From Pseudomonas sp. Ant30-3 (GTDB lineage: Bacteria; Pseudomonadota; Gammaproteobacteria; Pseudomonadales; Pseudomonadaceae): a stretch of DNA of 64,000 nt. The translations under genes and the position numbers were made by a program. The notes under the pieces are model-generated. The model had not been told where the DNA came from. It ran no database searches and saw only the letters and a program-made list of their open reading frames with translations. Shown here one piece after another: positions 45,646-54,860 of the stretch. Every line of letters begins with the position of its first letter. Position 1 is the first letter of the stretch. Location: positions 1 to 64,000 of the forward strand of contig NZ_JMCL01000038.1 of NCBI RefSeq assembly GCF_000690905.1, given 5' to 3'.

Positions 45646-46824
45646 TCAGATCCGCCCCAACGCCCGCGCCAAATCCAACCTCAAATCCTCAACATCCTCA
45701 ACCCCCACCGACATCCGCACCAGCCCATCACCAATCCCCAGCTGCGCCCGCGTTTCAGGCGGAATACTGGCGTGCGTCATGATTGCCGGATGTTCGATCA
45801 AACTCTCCACCCCACCCAAACTCTCCGCCAACGCGAAAATCTCCACGGCCTCAAGAAACCGCCGCGCACCGGCCAGATCGCTGTTCAGATCAATGGAAAT
45901 CATCCCACCGAAACCGCGCATCTGCCGCCGCGCCAGCTCATGCTGCGGATGCGACGCCAACCCTGGGTAATAAACCCGCGACACTTGCGGCTGACGCTCC
46001 AGCCATTGCGCCAGCTCCAGCGCATTGCTGCAATGGCGCTCCATGCGCAGCGCCAGCGTCTTCACCCCGCGCAATGTCAAAAACGCATCAAAAGGCCCGG
46101 CAATCGCCCCGACCGAATTCTGCAAAAAACCCAACCGCTCGGCCAAATCGGCGTTCTGCCCGACCACCGCAATACCGCCAATTACATCGGAGTGACCGTT
46201 CAAATACTTAGTGGTCGAATGCACAACGATGTCAAAACCGAGCTCCAGCGGTCGCTGGATCCAAGGGCTGGCGAAGGTGTTGTCGGCCACGCAGATAATC
46301 CCGCGATCACGGCAAATGCGCGCGACGGCGGCGAGGTCGGTGAGGCTGAGCAAGGGATTGCTCGGCGTCTCGACCCAGACCATCCGCGTGTCCTCCTGCA
46401 GCGCCGCTTCGAAGGCAGACAAATCGGTCAGGTCGACAAAGCTGAAGCGATGCCCGGCGCTGTGCTTACGCACTTTGTCGAACAACCGAAAGGTGCCGCC
46501 ATATAAATCATTGCCCGACACGACGTGCGCGCCGGCATCGAGCAGTTCCAGCACATTGGCAATCGCCGCCAGCCCGGACGCGAAGGCAAACGCCTGAGTG
46601 CCACCTTCCAGATCCGCCACGCATCGCTCCAGCGCAAAACGCGTCGGGTTATGCGAGCGCCCGTAGTCAAACCCCTTGTGCACACCGGGGCTTTGTTGCA
46701 GGTAGGTGGAGTTGGCGTAGATCGGCGGCATCAGCGCCCCGGTGGTCGGGTCCGGCACTTGCCCGGCGTGAATCACCCGGGTGGCAAATGCGCGCGGTGC
46801 GCCGGTTTCGTCGTGTTGACTCAT
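45646..46824 (-). CDS. Cystathionine gamma-lyase-type PLP enzyme (Cys/Met metabolism family)
   Basis: This 392-aa fold-type I PLP enzyme has its PLP lysine at Lys206 (HSTTKYLNGHSDVIGG). The N-terminus (FATRVIHAGQVPDPTTGA) and MPPIYANSTYLQ, with YGRSHNPTR, fit the Cys/Met family. Cystathionine gamma-synthase, gamma-lyase and beta-lyase are hard to separate by sequence alone. The four-base overlap with a cystathionine beta-synthase gene favours gamma-lyase, i.e. homocysteine to cysteine by reverse transsulfuration. Confidence 0.9.
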   Translation of the reverse strand: MSQHDETGAPRAFATRVIHAGQVPDPTTGALMPPIYANSTYLQQSPGVHKGFDYGRSHNPTRFALERCVADLEGGTQAFAFASGLAAIANVLELLDAGAHVVSGNDLYGGTFRLFDKVRKHSAGHRFSFVDLTDLSAFEAALQEDTRMVWVETPSNPLLSLTDLAAVARICRDRGIICVADNTFASPWIQRPLELGFDIVVHSTTKYLNGHSDVIGGIAVVGQNADLAERLGFLQNSVGAIAGPFDAFLTLRGVKTLALRMERHCSNALELAQWLERQPQVSRVYYPGLASHPQHELARRQMRGFGGMISIDLNSDLAGARRFLEAVEIFALAESLGGVESLIEHPAIMTHASIPPETRAQLGIGDGLVRMSVGVEDVEDLRLDLARALGRI

Positions 46825-48197
46825 GCCAGCGATCTCCTTAAGTGATTGAGCAGGTCGACCCGGGTAATCAAGCCATGAAAACCCGAAGAATCGGCAATGA
46901 TCGCCACCAGGCCGCGGTCGAGTTCAGCCTGCAGCCGCGACAGGCTGGCGCCGGGCGGCAGGGTCTGGACCTTGTCGGTCATCGCGCTGGCGACGCTCAT
47001 GCGAAAGTGCGAAGCGTCCTCCTGCATGCCGAGCAAAATGTCCGACTCGTCGATAACCCCGACCAGGCGCTGGCCGTTTTCCAGTACCGGCAGTTGCGAA
47101 ACATCTGCCAGGCGCATGCGCTGGAAGGCCGTGAGCAACGTATCGTCCGGGCCGACACTGATCACCCTGCCGTCCTCGAAACGTCGCGCGATCAAATCGC
47201 GCAAATCACCGTAATGCTTGTACTGCAGCAGGCCTTGATCGTTCATCCACTGGTCGTTGTAGACCTTCGACAGGTAACGGGTGCCGGTGTCGCAGACAAA
47301 ACTCACCACCCGCTTCGGTTCGGTTTGTTCGCGGCAATAGCGCAACGCCGCCGCCAGCAAGGTACCGGTCGACGAACCGCCGAGAATGCCTTCGGCGCGC
47401 AGCAGCTGACGGGCGTGATCGAAGCTTTCTTCATCGCTGATCGAATAGGCGTGGCGCACGCTGGACAGGTCGGCAATCGAGGGGATGAAGTCTTCGCCAA
47501 TGCCTTCAACCGCCCACGACCCGGGTTTACCGACGGTGCCGCTGCGGCTGTATTCGGCCATCACCGAACCGACCGGATCAGCCAGGACCATTTCCAGATC
47601 TGGCTGCACACGGCTGAAAAAACGGGTGAGCCCGGTCAACGTGCCCGCCGACCCCACGCCGACGACGATGGCATCCACGTCGTGTTGAGTTTGCGCCCAG
47701 ATCTCCGGCGCAGTGCTGCATTCATGAGCCAGCGGGTTGGCCGGGTTGTTGAATTGATCGGCGAAAAACGAGTCGGGAATATCTTCCGCCAGGCGCGCCG
47801 CCACATCCTGGTAATACTCGGGATGGCCCTTGCCGACATCGGATCGGGTGATATGAACCTCGGCACCCATGGCTTTCAAGTGCAGGATTTTTTCAGTCGA
47901 CATTTTATCCGGCACCACCAGCACCACCCGGTAACCCTTGGCGCGGCCGACCAGCGCCAGGCCAAGACCGGTGTTGCCGGCCGTCGCTTCGACGATGGTG
48001 CCGCCGGGCCGCAGGCGACCGTCGCGTTCGGCGGCATCAATCATCGCCAGCCCGATGCGATCCTTGATCGATCCACCGGGGTTCTGTGATTCGAGTTTGA
48101 GAAACAGCGTACACGGACCGGTGTCAAAACGATTGACCCGAACCAGTGGCGTGCTGCCGATCAGTTCGAGCACTGCGGGGCGTAAATCATTCGGCAT
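46821..48197 (-). CDS. Cystathionine beta-synthase with C-terminal CBS domains
   Basis: This 458-aa protein starts at MPNDLRPAVLELIGSTPLVR (48197); 26 earlier codons are rejected. The PLP lysine is Lys45 (QNPGGSIKDRIG), the phosphate-binding loop is GVGSAGTLTGL and EATAGNTGLGLAL matches the substrate loop. The C-terminal part (about 340-458) holds two CBS repeats (VISVGPDDTLLTAFQRMRLA, VGVIDESDILLGM), a known regulatory module binding adenosyl compounds. It condenses homocysteine and serine to cystathionine and overlaps the gamma-lyase gene by ATGA. Confidence 0.94.
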   Translation of the reverse strand: MPNDLRPAVLELIGSTPLVRVNRFDTGPCTLFLKLESQNPGGSIKDRIGLAMIDAAERDGRLRPGGTIVEATAGNTGLGLALVGRAKGYRVVLVVPDKMSTEKILHLKAMGAEVHITRSDVGKGHPEYYQDVAARLAEDIPDSFFADQFNNPANPLAHECSTAPEIWAQTQHDVDAIVVGVGSAGTLTGLTRFFSRVQPDLEMVLADPVGSVMAEYSRSGTVGKPGSWAVEGIGEDFIPSIADLSSVRHAYSISDEESFDHARQLLRAEGILGGSSTGTLLAAALRYCREQTEPKRVVSFVCDTGTRYLSKVYNDQWMNDQGLLQYKHYGDLRDLIARRFEDGRVISVGPDDTLLTAFQRMRLADVSQLPVLENGQRLVGVIDESDILLGMQEDASHFRMSVASAMTDKVQTLPPGASLSRLQAELDRGLVAIIADSSGFHGLITRVDLLNHLRRSLA

Positions 48198-48351
48198 GGC
48201 GTCACCTCGCTGCGGAGAATCCGCACTGGATGGACTGAACCCAACGACCCGCCATCCAGTACGTGTCGCCGGCAATACCTCGTTTGGACCATAGGCCCGG
48301 ATGCCGTCACCCGCAACCGTCGCGCGCCATTCAGTGGATCAACGGGCCGTG

Positions 48352-49359
48352 TCAGCGCACCGTGCGCGGCAGGACCGCAAGGAAATTATCCCGCGCGACT
48401 TTTCGCGCGACTTCCTCAGGCAAAGCATCAAGAAACGGTTTGAAGCTGTGCAGTTCCTGACCGAGCTTGTTGAATCGTCCTACTACGTCCGAGCCGAGCA
48501 TGAAGCGCTCAGGGAAACGCTCTACCAGGCTCAGCCACTCTTTGCGTGGCGTGCCCTGCTCGTCCAGCAGGTAAGGCGTGAGCATGCTCCAAGACAGGTC
48601 GATAAACAGATTGGGATAGGCTTCGAGCATGCGGGTCAGCGTTGGCAAGAGAAAATCCAGCTGAGTCTGATGCCGGTGGATTTCCGCACTGGTGCCGGCG
48701 TGCGCCCAGATAAACCGGGTGTGCGGATGATTGCGCAGCGGCTCTTCGATTTCTGCCAGGTACAGCGGATTGCGCTCACGCTTGGAGGTGATGTTGGAGT
48801 GCACCATCACCGGCAAATCGTTCTCGGCGGCGAGGTGGTAGATCCGCGTCATCGCTTCGTTATTCGCCCGTGGCGTGTCGCCGGACGTCAGGGCGGTCAA
48901 GTCGTCGTGGCGGGTGAACACTTCGCCGATGCCCTGCCATAGCCCGGGATTGAGATCGAGCATGCGCTGGATGTGCGCGGCGGAGTTTTTGTCGTTGGGA
49001 TTGAAGCCGGACAAAAACGGGTGAAAATACGGGCGTTGTTCGGGCGTCAGTTTGTTCACTGCAGCGGCGACAATCACGTCCGTCGCACTGTACCAATAGG
49101 CATCGGCGTCATCACCGGCGTAATAACGCGGGCGCTTGGGTTCATCTTCGTGCCATTTCTTCGCCACCGGAATGCCGGAAATCATTACATGCTCGATGCG
49201 ATTTTCCTTCATCGCCGTGAGTAATTTCGGCATGCCGGCGCTTTCCTGGAAAAAATCCACATAATGCAGGTGCGCATCGCTGTAGGCGTATTCGCGGGCG
49301 CTGGCATTCGCGCAGCAAAAAGCCAACAGGCAGGCAACACTGGAGCGAATCAGGGGCAC
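48352..49359 (-). CDS. Exported amidohydrolase-family protein
   Basis: I place the start at a GTG (49359) preceded by GGAG eight bases upstream, giving 335 aa with a signal peptide (VPLIRSSVACLLAFCCANASA, reading the GTG as Met). An ATG much further upstream would give an odd 40-residue extension. The fold is an amidohydrolase TIM barrel: metal motif SDAHLHYVDF near the N-terminus, then VHSNITSKRERNP, WAHAGTSAEIHRHQ and late ERFMLGSDVVG. The substrate is unknown. It is exported, unlike most of the superfamily. Confidence 0.82.
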   Translation of the reverse strand: MPLIRSSVACLLAFCCANASAREYAYSDAHLHYVDFFQESAGMPKLLTAMKENRIEHVMISGIPVAKKWHEDEPKRPRYYAGDDADAYWYSATDVIVAAAVNKLTPEQRPYFHPFLSGFNPNDKNSAAHIQRMLDLNPGLWQGIGEVFTRHDDLTALTSGDTPRANNEAMTRIYHLAAENDLPVMVHSNITSKRERNPLYLAEIEEPLRNHPHTRFIWAHAGTSAEIHRHQTQLDFLLPTLTRMLEAYPNLFIDLSWSMLTPYLLDEQGTPRKEWLSLVERFPERFMLGSDVVGRFNKLGQELHSFKPFLDALPEEVARKVARDNFLAVLPRTVR

Positions 49360-49527
49360 GGGCGATCTCCGAAAGTCAGGAACAGCGTAGACCCCGCCGC
49401 CCCATTGAGGGTTCACCGATACAAACCCTTGGAACGCGGTTGCGTGAGAATGCTCTATAACTTCAGGGCGCCCAGCCACCGCGCGCGCTCAACATCGATC
49501 GTTTTCCTACATCCTGCGAGGTTTCAC

Positions 49528-49944
49528 ATGACTGTCACCGTCAACACCGTAACCGCCGAAGGTCTTCGTCACAGCGTGCAGATCGATGAGCACGAACTGT
49601 TTACCGACGCCCCTACCACCGCAGGCGGTGAGGGCTCGGCACCGGAGCCGCACGATTATTTCGATGCCGCACTGGGCGCCTGCAAAGCGCTGACCCTGAA
49701 GATGTACGCCAAGAAGAAGGACATCCCGCTGACCGGCGTCACCGTCGAAGTCAAACGTGATAACAGCGAAGAACAGAAAGGCAAATACGCCCTGCACGTC
49801 AAGCTGACTTTGAAAGGTGTGCTCACCGATGCTCAGCGCGATGAATTGCACCGCGTGGCCGACCGCTGCCCTATCCACAAGCTGATGACCACTACCGACG
49901 TCAGCATTGAAACTCATTTGTCCGAGGGCGCCTTCAGCCAATAG
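49528..49944 (+). CDS. OsmC-family peroxiredoxin-like protein
   Basis: This 138-aa OsmC/Ohr-family protein has both redox cysteines: Cys52 (ALGACKALTLKMYAKKK) and Cys114 (VADRCPIHKLM). Its length fits the YhfA/OsmC-like subfamily rather than Ohr. It probably reduces organic peroxides. No promoter regulator is seen. It lies 62 bases upstream of a pirin gene on the same strand and is divergent from the amidohydrolase. Confidence 0.9.
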   Translation: MTVTVNTVTAEGLRHSVQIDEHELFTDAPTTAGGEGSAPEPHDYFDAALGACKALTLKMYAKKKDIPLTGVTVEVKRDNSEEQKGKYALHVKLTLKGVLTDAQRDELHRVADRCPIHKLMTTTDVSIETHLSEGAFSQ

Positions 49945-50005
49945 CGGCAACGTCCGGGCCGGCGGGTTATGCTTCATGCGTCACCCGCACAGCCTGGAAT
50001 GCACC

Positions 50006-50866
50006 ATGAACACTCCGCTCGTGATTCGCCCCCGCGCCGAAGATGTCGAAGGTCAACCGATTCTTCGCCCCTTGCCATCAGCCAAGTGCCGCAGCGTCGG
50101 GCCCTTCGTGTTTTTTGACCATATGCTCGAGACTGATTACCCGGCCGGTAAAGGCATGAACATCCGCCAGCATCCGCACATCGGGCTGTCCACCCTCACC
50201 TACCTGTTTCAGGGGCAGATCCAGCACAAAGACAGCCTCGGTTCCGATCAAGTCGTGGACGCCGGCGATGTCAGCTGGATGACGGCCGGCAGCGCGATTG
50301 CCCATGTTGAGCGCACACCGCAAGTACTGCTGGAAAGCGGCTTCAGGATGCATGGCTTGCAAGTCTGGCTCGCGTCCCCCCGAGAGCATGAACAGGGTCC
50401 GGGGCACTACAGCCATCATCCGGCGGCAACCTTGCCGGTCAGCGATAACCTGGGCGTGCGAATTCGCATGATAGCCGGCTCAGGCTTTTGTCTGGAATCG
50501 CCGGTCCCGGTGCTTTCTCCTACGCTGTATGCCGAATTGCACCTGCAGACGGCGACGACATTGCTGATCCCGACCGAACATGAAGAACGCGCGCTGTATG
50601 TGCTGAGCGGTGCAGCGCAGCTGGAAGACGAGCTGATCGAGCCGCACGCCTTGGTGGTGTTGCCTGCCGGGGAAGAGCTGACCTTGTTCGCTGAAAGCGA
50701 CTGCCACGCCGTGCTGTTTGGCGGGGCTGCGCTGGACGGACCACGACGGATCAACTGGAATTTCGTCGCCAGTGACCCGACTGCGATTGATGAAGCGCGG
50801 CGCCGCTGGGCCGCCGGCGACTGGCCGACAGTGCCGGGGGAGATAGAGCGCATCGAATTGCCGTAG
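50006..50866 (+). CDS. Pirin family protein (cupin)
   Basis: The 286-aa protein starts at MNTPLVIRPRAEDVEGQPIL; the in-frame sequence before it is intergenic. The N-terminal cupin holds the pirin metal block HPHIGLSTLTYLFQGQIQHK, followed by GDVSWMTAGSAIAHVE. The C-terminal cupin carries the AQLEDELIEPHALVVLPAGE region. Bacterial pirins can have quercetinase or regulatory roles; this one is not assigned. It probably shares a transcript with the osmC-type gene. Confidence 0.92.
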   Translation: MNTPLVIRPRAEDVEGQPILRPLPSAKCRSVGPFVFFDHMLETDYPAGKGMNIRQHPHIGLSTLTYLFQGQIQHKDSLGSDQVVDAGDVSWMTAGSAIAHVERTPQVLLESGFRMHGLQVWLASPREHEQGPGHYSHHPAATLPVSDNLGVRIRMIAGSGFCLESPVPVLSPTLYAELHLQTATTLLIPTEHEERALYVLSGAAQLEDELIEPHALVVLPAGEELTLFAESDCHAVLFGGAALDGPRRINWNFVASDPTAIDEARRRWAAGDWPTVPGEIERIELP

Positions 50867-50889
50867 TTGTGTACTGAGCTTAAAGACGC

Positions 50890-50983
50890 CTTCGCGAGCA
50901 GGCTCGCTCCCACAAGGATTGGTGGCGGATGCGCAGTCGGTAGATGACACAGAAACCCTGTGGGAGCGAGCCTGCTCGCGAAG
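50890..50983. repeat. REP pair with perfect 25-base arms
   Basis: The first arm starts CTTCGCGAGCAGGCTCGCTC (50890) and its exact inverted partner ends GCCTGCTCGCGAAG (50983), separated by about 44 bases. It lies downstream of the pirin gene and ahead of the htpG terminator. The arms belong to the same REP subtype as the copy inside cobB. Confidence 0.92.
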
Positions 50984-51037
50984 AGGCCTGAAGAACAGTG
51001 TCTGCGCAACAACCCGTTAGGGATCAGGGTCGAGGAG

Positions 51038-51070
51038 TCAAAAAAAACCCGCCGAAGCGGGTTTTTTCTT
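51038..51070. terminator. Bidirectional terminator between pirin and htpG genes
   Basis: AAAAAAACCCGC pairs with GCGGGTTTTTT around a short loop (CGAA). With A-tract on one side and T-tract on the other it can end transcription of htpG (leftward) and of the pirin gene (rightward). Confidence 0.9.
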
Positions 51071-51079
51071 ACCTGCCGA

Positions 51080-52984
51080 TTAGACCGACAGTTCAACCAG
51101 CAGCTTGTTGAGACGGCGCACATAAGCGGCCGGATCTTTCAAGCTGTCGCCGGCGGCCAGCGCCGCCTGATCGAACAGGATGTGCGAGAGGTCGCCGAAG
51201 CGCTCTTCACTCTGCTCGTTGTCGAGTTTCTCGATCAGCGGGTGAGCCGGGTTGAATTCGAAGATCGGCTTCGATTCCGGGACCTTCTGCCCGCTGGCTT
51301 CGAGGATCTGGCGCATTTGCATCCCCAGGTCCTGTTCGCCAATGGCCAGAATCGCCGGGGAATCGGTCAAACGATGCGAAACCCGCACTTCAGCGACAGA
51401 ATCGCCCAGTGCAGTTTTCAGACGATCAACCAGACCTTCCTTGGACTTGGCGACTTCTTCCGCGGCCTTCTTGTCCTCTTCCGAGTCCAGGTTGCCGAGA
51501 TCCAGGTCACCACGCGCCACGTCAACGAAGCTCTTGCCGTCGAACTCGCTGAGGTAGCTCATCAGCCACTCGTCGATACGATCGGTCAGCAGCAGCACTT
51601 CGATGCCTTTCTTGCGGAAGACTTCCAGGTGCGGGCTGTTTTTGACCTGCGCGTAGGTTTCGCCGGTGAGGTAGTAAATCTTGTCCTGACCTTCCTTGGC
51701 ACGCGCCAGGTAATCGGCCAGACCCACCACTTGCTCACCTTCGTCGCCGGTGGTCGATGCGAAACGCAGCAGACCGGCAATTTTTTCCTTGTTGGCGAAG
51801 TCTTCAGCCGGGCCTTCTTTCATGACCTGGCCGAAGTTCTTCCAGAAGCTCTTGTACTGCTCAGGCTCGTTCTTCGCCAGTTTTTCCAGCATGTCGAGAA
51901 CGCGCTTGGTCAGCGCCGACTTCATGGAATCGATGATCGGGTCTTTCTGCAGGATTTCCCGCGACACGTTCAGCGACAGGTCGTTGGAATCCACCACACC
52001 TTTGATGAAACGCAGGTACAGCGGCAGGAACGACTCGGCCTGATCCATGACAAAGACGCGCTGCACATACAGCTTCAGGCCTTTCGGCGCTTCGCGCTGG
52101 TACAGATCGAACGGAGCGCGGGCCGGCACATACAGCAGCGAGGAATATTCCAGCTTGCCTTCGACCTTGTTATGGCTCCAGCTCAGCGGGTTCTCGAAGT
52201 CGTGGGCGACGTGCTTGTAGAACTCCTGATATTCCTCGTCCTTCACTTCAGTACGAGGACGGGTCCACAACGCGCTGGCGCGGTTGACGGTTTCCCATTC
52301 GGCGGCAGGTTGCTCTTCACCTTCAGCAGCGGCGACTTCTTTCGGCAGCTCGATCGGCAGCGCGATGTGGTCGGAGTACTTTTTGATGATATTGCGCAGG
52401 CGCCAGCCATCGGCGAACTCGTCTTCGCCGGATTTCAGGTGCAGAACAATGCGAGTACCACGATCGGCTTTCTCGACAGTGGCAATTTCGAACTCGCCTT
52501 CGCCTTTTGAGGACCAGTGCACGCCTTCGCTCGCGGCTTGGCCGGCACGACGGCTGAACACGTCAACCTTGTCGGCAACGATGAATGCGGAATAGAAACC
52601 GACACCAAACTGACCGATCAGGTGCGAATCCTTTTTCTGATCGCCGGAGAGGTTTTTCATGAAATCGGCAGTGCCCGATTTGGCAATGGTGCCCAAATGG
52701 GTGACCGCGTCTTCGCGGCTCATGCCGATGCCGTTGTCTTCGAGGGTGACGGTGTTGGCGTCCTTGTCGAAGCTCACACGGATTTTCAGCTCGGCGCCAC
52801 CTTCCAGCAACTCCGGCTTGGAAAGTGCTTCAAAACGTAATTTGTCGACAGCGTCAGAGGCGTTCGAGATCAATTCGCGAAGGAAAATTTCCTTGTTGGA
52901 ATACAGCGAATGGATCATGAGGTGCAGCAGTTGCTTCACCTCGGTCTGGAAGCCCAGGGTTTCCTTTTGAGTTTCCACACTCAT
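51080..52984 (-). CDS. htpG: Molecular chaperone HtpG (Hsp90)
   Basis: HtpG is the ATP-dependent Hsp90-type chaperone. It has 634 aa from [20 protein letters not shown]; an ATG two codons further upstream is also open and closer to GGAG. GHKL motifs are [43 protein letters not shown] and [10 protein letters not shown]. The middle domain has [17 protein letters not shown]. Length is normal. It is flanked by a strong terminator and a divergent-looking gap toward the thioesterase gene (53066). Confidence 0.98.
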   Translation of the reverse strand: MSVETQKETLGFQTEVKQLLHLMIHSLYSNKEIFLRELISNASDAVDKLRFEALSKPELLEGGAELKIRVSFDKDANTVTLEDNGIGMSREDAVTHLGTIAKSGTADFMKNLSGDQKKDSHLIGQFGVGFYSAFIVADKVDVFSRRAGQAASEGVHWSSKGEGEFEIATVEKADRGTRIVLHLKSGEDEFADGWRLRNIIKKYSDHIALPIELPKEVAAAEGEEQPAAEWETVNRASALWTRPRTEVKDEEYQEFYKHVAHDFENPLSWSHNKVEGKLEYSSLLYVPARAPFDLYQREAPKGLKLYVQRVFVMDQAESFLPLYLRFIKGVVDSNDLSLNVSREILQKDPIIDSMKSALTKRVLDMLEKLAKNEPEQYKSFWKNFGQVMKEGPAEDFANKEKIAGLLRFASTTGDEGEQVVGLADYLARAKEGQDKIYYLTGETYAQVKNSPHLEVFRKKGIEVLLLTDRIDEWLMSYLSEFDGKSFVDVARGDLDLGNLDSEEDKKAAEEVAKSKEGLVDRLKTALGDSVAEVRVSHRLTDSPAILAIGEQDLGMQMRQILEASGQKVPESKPIFEFNPAHPLIEKLDNEQSEERFGDLSHILFDQAALAAGDSLKDPAAYVRRLNKLLVELSV

Positions 52985-53065
52985 GGTCATCAAACTCCAA
53001 TCAGATGGCAGTGGCCGCGACCTTCAGGGTCGGCGGCGGGTTGTCATCAAAGTTGGGGGCTGAGA

Positions 53066-53518
53066 TCAGGATTTCAAGGGCTCTTCGATTTTGAAATGTG
53101 CGCGGGCGGTAGCAATGGGCTCCGATTCGACGCTTTGCCAGGCTGTCACCGCCACGTTAGCCACGCGCCGCCCCTGGCGACAGACCTGACAGCGGGCCCA
53201 GGTGTCGCGAAATTGCCCGGCACGCAAATAGTCCAATGAGAAGTCGATGATTTTCGGCACGCCCGGCGAACCGGTGGAAATCAGCAAATGCAGGGCGGCG
53301 GACAATTCCATGAAACCGGCGATAACACCACCATGGATCGCCGGCAGAATAGGATTACCAATGTTGTCCTTGTTGGCTGGCAGCCGAAACAGCAGCTCGT
53401 CGCCGACCCGCGAGCATTCGATGCCGATCAGCCCGGCGTAGGGAATCATCTGCAGCAGCGGTGCGTAGTCGCCCAGCGCGTGGGCCTGTTGCAATTGCTC
53501 CTTGAACGTATCGGTCAT
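53066..53518 (-). CDS. PaaI/YdiI-type hotdog thioesterase, copy 1
   Basis: This 150-aa hotdog-fold protein has the thioesterase pattern NPILPAIHGGVIAGFMELSA. The HGG motif and the following helix are where PaaI-type enzymes carry the catalytic acid (here Glu in FMELSA). FSLDYLRAGQFRDTWARCQV fits the outer strand. It probably hydrolyses a short or aromatic acyl-CoA. It overlaps the second thioesterase gene by ATGA and lies downstream of it, so both are made from one message. Confidence 0.88.
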   Translation of the reverse strand: MTDTFKEQLQQAHALGDYAPLLQMIPYAGLIGIECSRVGDELLFRLPANKDNIGNPILPAIHGGVIAGFMELSAALHLLISTGSPGVPKIIDFSLDYLRAGQFRDTWARCQVCRQGRRVANVAVTAWQSVESEPIATARAHFKIEEPLKS

Positions 53519-53991
53519 TGCGCGCTCCCGGCGATGGCGCCGCCAAAACCTTTAGTGCCCTTGATGGCTTTGCCCATGCGCATAAATGTACCCACTACAT
53601 GTGCGATGGGTTGCTCCGGGTCGTCCTGGTAGGCGAAACCGCGAGCGAAGATCACGTCGGTCGTGACCCGGTAGCACTGGGCGAATCCGTACACATCTTT
53701 ATGGGGTTCGGCGGCGTGCATGTAATCGATGCGCAGATCGAGGGTCGGACAGACTTCGAATTCTGCCAGCACGCACAGGGTCGACATGCCGCACGCCGTG
53801 TCCATCAACGACGTCAATGCCCCCCCATGAATCACTCCGGTGCGCGGGTTGCCGACAATTTTTTCGCTGTATGGAAGGATCACAGTCAGTCCTTCATTGC
53901 TGGCGCTGTGTACACGCAGCCCAAGCACCTGACAGTGCCGCAACGCCGACAGGAACCGTGTCGCACGCTCAAAAACGGGGTTCTCAGACAT
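53515..53991 (-). CDS. PaaI-type hotdog thioesterase, copy 2
   Basis: This 158-aa hotdog protein starts at MSENPVFERATRFLSALRHC (53991); 20 earlier codons without a good RBS are rejected, though Met8 of the longer frame is a weak alternative. The HGG block is GNPRTGVIHGGALTSLMDTA with the catalytic Asp in LMDTACG. LDLRIDYMHAAEPHKDVYGF follows. Two fused-like paralogues in one transcript suggest a heteromeric or serial function; the acyl group is unknown. Confidence 0.87.
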   Translation of the reverse strand: MSENPVFERATRFLSALRHCQVLGLRVHSASNEGLTVILPYSEKIVGNPRTGVIHGGALTSLMDTACGMSTLCVLAEFEVCPTLDLRIDYMHAAEPHKDVYGFAQCYRVTTDVIFARGFAYQDDPEQPIAHVVGTFMRMGKAIKGTKGFGGAIAGSAQ

Positions 53992-54149
53992 ATGATAAAC
54001 ATTCTCGTTAGAGCCGATAATAAGCAACATGCCAAGCGGCAGAAGTTCCACTGAAAAACAATCTTATATATCTGAACAAATTGAGGAACTTAACCGGAAG
54101 GGCCATGCTCGAAAGGCCAGTAGATATTTTCCATAAGGAGATCCACCCC

Positions 54150-54386
54150 ATGCGTAAGACTTTTGCTATTGCCTTGATGTTGACCGCTTCCCTCGGTCTC
54201 GCTGCCTGCGATAAAAAATCCGAGGACAAAGCTCAAGATGCCAACGAACATGCTGAGCAGGCTCAGCAGGATATGAACAAAGCACAGGATAAAGTGAACG
54301 ACGCTGCGAAAGAAAACGCTGAAGCTGCCAAAGCTCAGGCCGAATCGAACGAAGCGGCAGCAAAAGAGGAAGCACCTAAAAACTGA
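54150..54386 (+). CDS. Small alanine-rich lipoprotein
   Basis: The 78-aa precursor starts at MRKTFAIALMLTASLGLAAC behind AAGGAG; 23 upstream codons are rejected. The lipobox LAAC gives a mature lipoprotein beginning Cys-Asp-Lys; Asp at +2 could cause inner-membrane retention if the E. coli Lol rule applies. The remainder is a charged, Ala/Glu/Lys-rich helix (AEQAQQDMNKAQDKVNDAAK) that looks like a coiled coil, similar in style to Lpp/OprI but with no recognised family. A strong terminator follows. Confidence 0.82.
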   Translation: MRKTFAIALMLTASLGLAACDKKSEDKAQDANEHAEQAQQDMNKAQDKVNDAAKENAEAAKAQAESNEAAAKEEAPKN

Positions 54387-54437
54387 TTCAGTTTTTAGCG
54401 TGATAAAGAAAACCCGCCAAGTGCGGGTTTTCTTTTG
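54376..54437 (+). terminator. Two successive hairpins ending the small lipoprotein gene
   Basis: A first short stem (AAAAACTGA against TCAGTTTTT) includes the stop codon. The main terminator has AAAGAAAACCCGC (54405-54417) pairing perfectly with GCGGGTTTTCTTT (54423-54435), ending in T. Confidence 0.85.
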
Positions 54438-54458
54438 TCTGCATTTTTGAAGTAGGGC

Positions 54459-54860
54459 TTAGAGCAAAACAGTTCTAAAAGTCGGACTAATCATCAACAA
54501 CAGCGAACACACTAGTCCGACCACCCACACTAGACTGCGCTGCCAGGCCAGATCTGCCCAATAGCACAGCAGGTAGATTATTCGCGCTAGCACAAACATG
54601 ATCGCCAGCGTATCAATCAACCACCCCGCCGTTTGCGTGGTATGCGCCATCAAGACCCCCGCTGCAAACAGGATAAATGCCTCGATACTGTTTTGATGCG
54701 CCGCCAACGCGCGTGCACCGAAGCCAGTCAGTTGCGCCTGTTGTTGGCGTGGCAGGTGATTGTTGTAGCCGCCCTGCTCTTTCATCGCCTTCGCCACCGG
54801 CATGCGGGCTACATAGATAAGCAATGCACTAACAAACACACACCAGAACGGAATACTCAT
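54459..54860 (-). CDS. MAPEG-family membrane protein
   Basis: This 133-aa, four-TM protein has the MAPEG pattern RMPVAKAMKEQGGYNNHLPR, then ARALAAHQNSIEAFILFAAG (about 49-68), and a late YWADLAWQRSLVWVVGL. Eukaryotic members act in eicosanoid and glutathione metabolism; the bacterial role is generally unknown. The start is the ATG at 54860, which overlaps the DUF599 stop by one base (TGATG), so the two membrane proteins are translationally coupled. Confidence 0.87.
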   Translation of the reverse strand: MSIPFWCVFVSALLIYVARMPVAKAMKEQGGYNNHLPRQQQAQLTGFGARALAAHQNSIEAFILFAAGVLMAHTTQTAGWLIDTLAIMFVLARIIYLLCYWADLAWQRSLVWVVGLVCSLLLMISPTFRTVLL

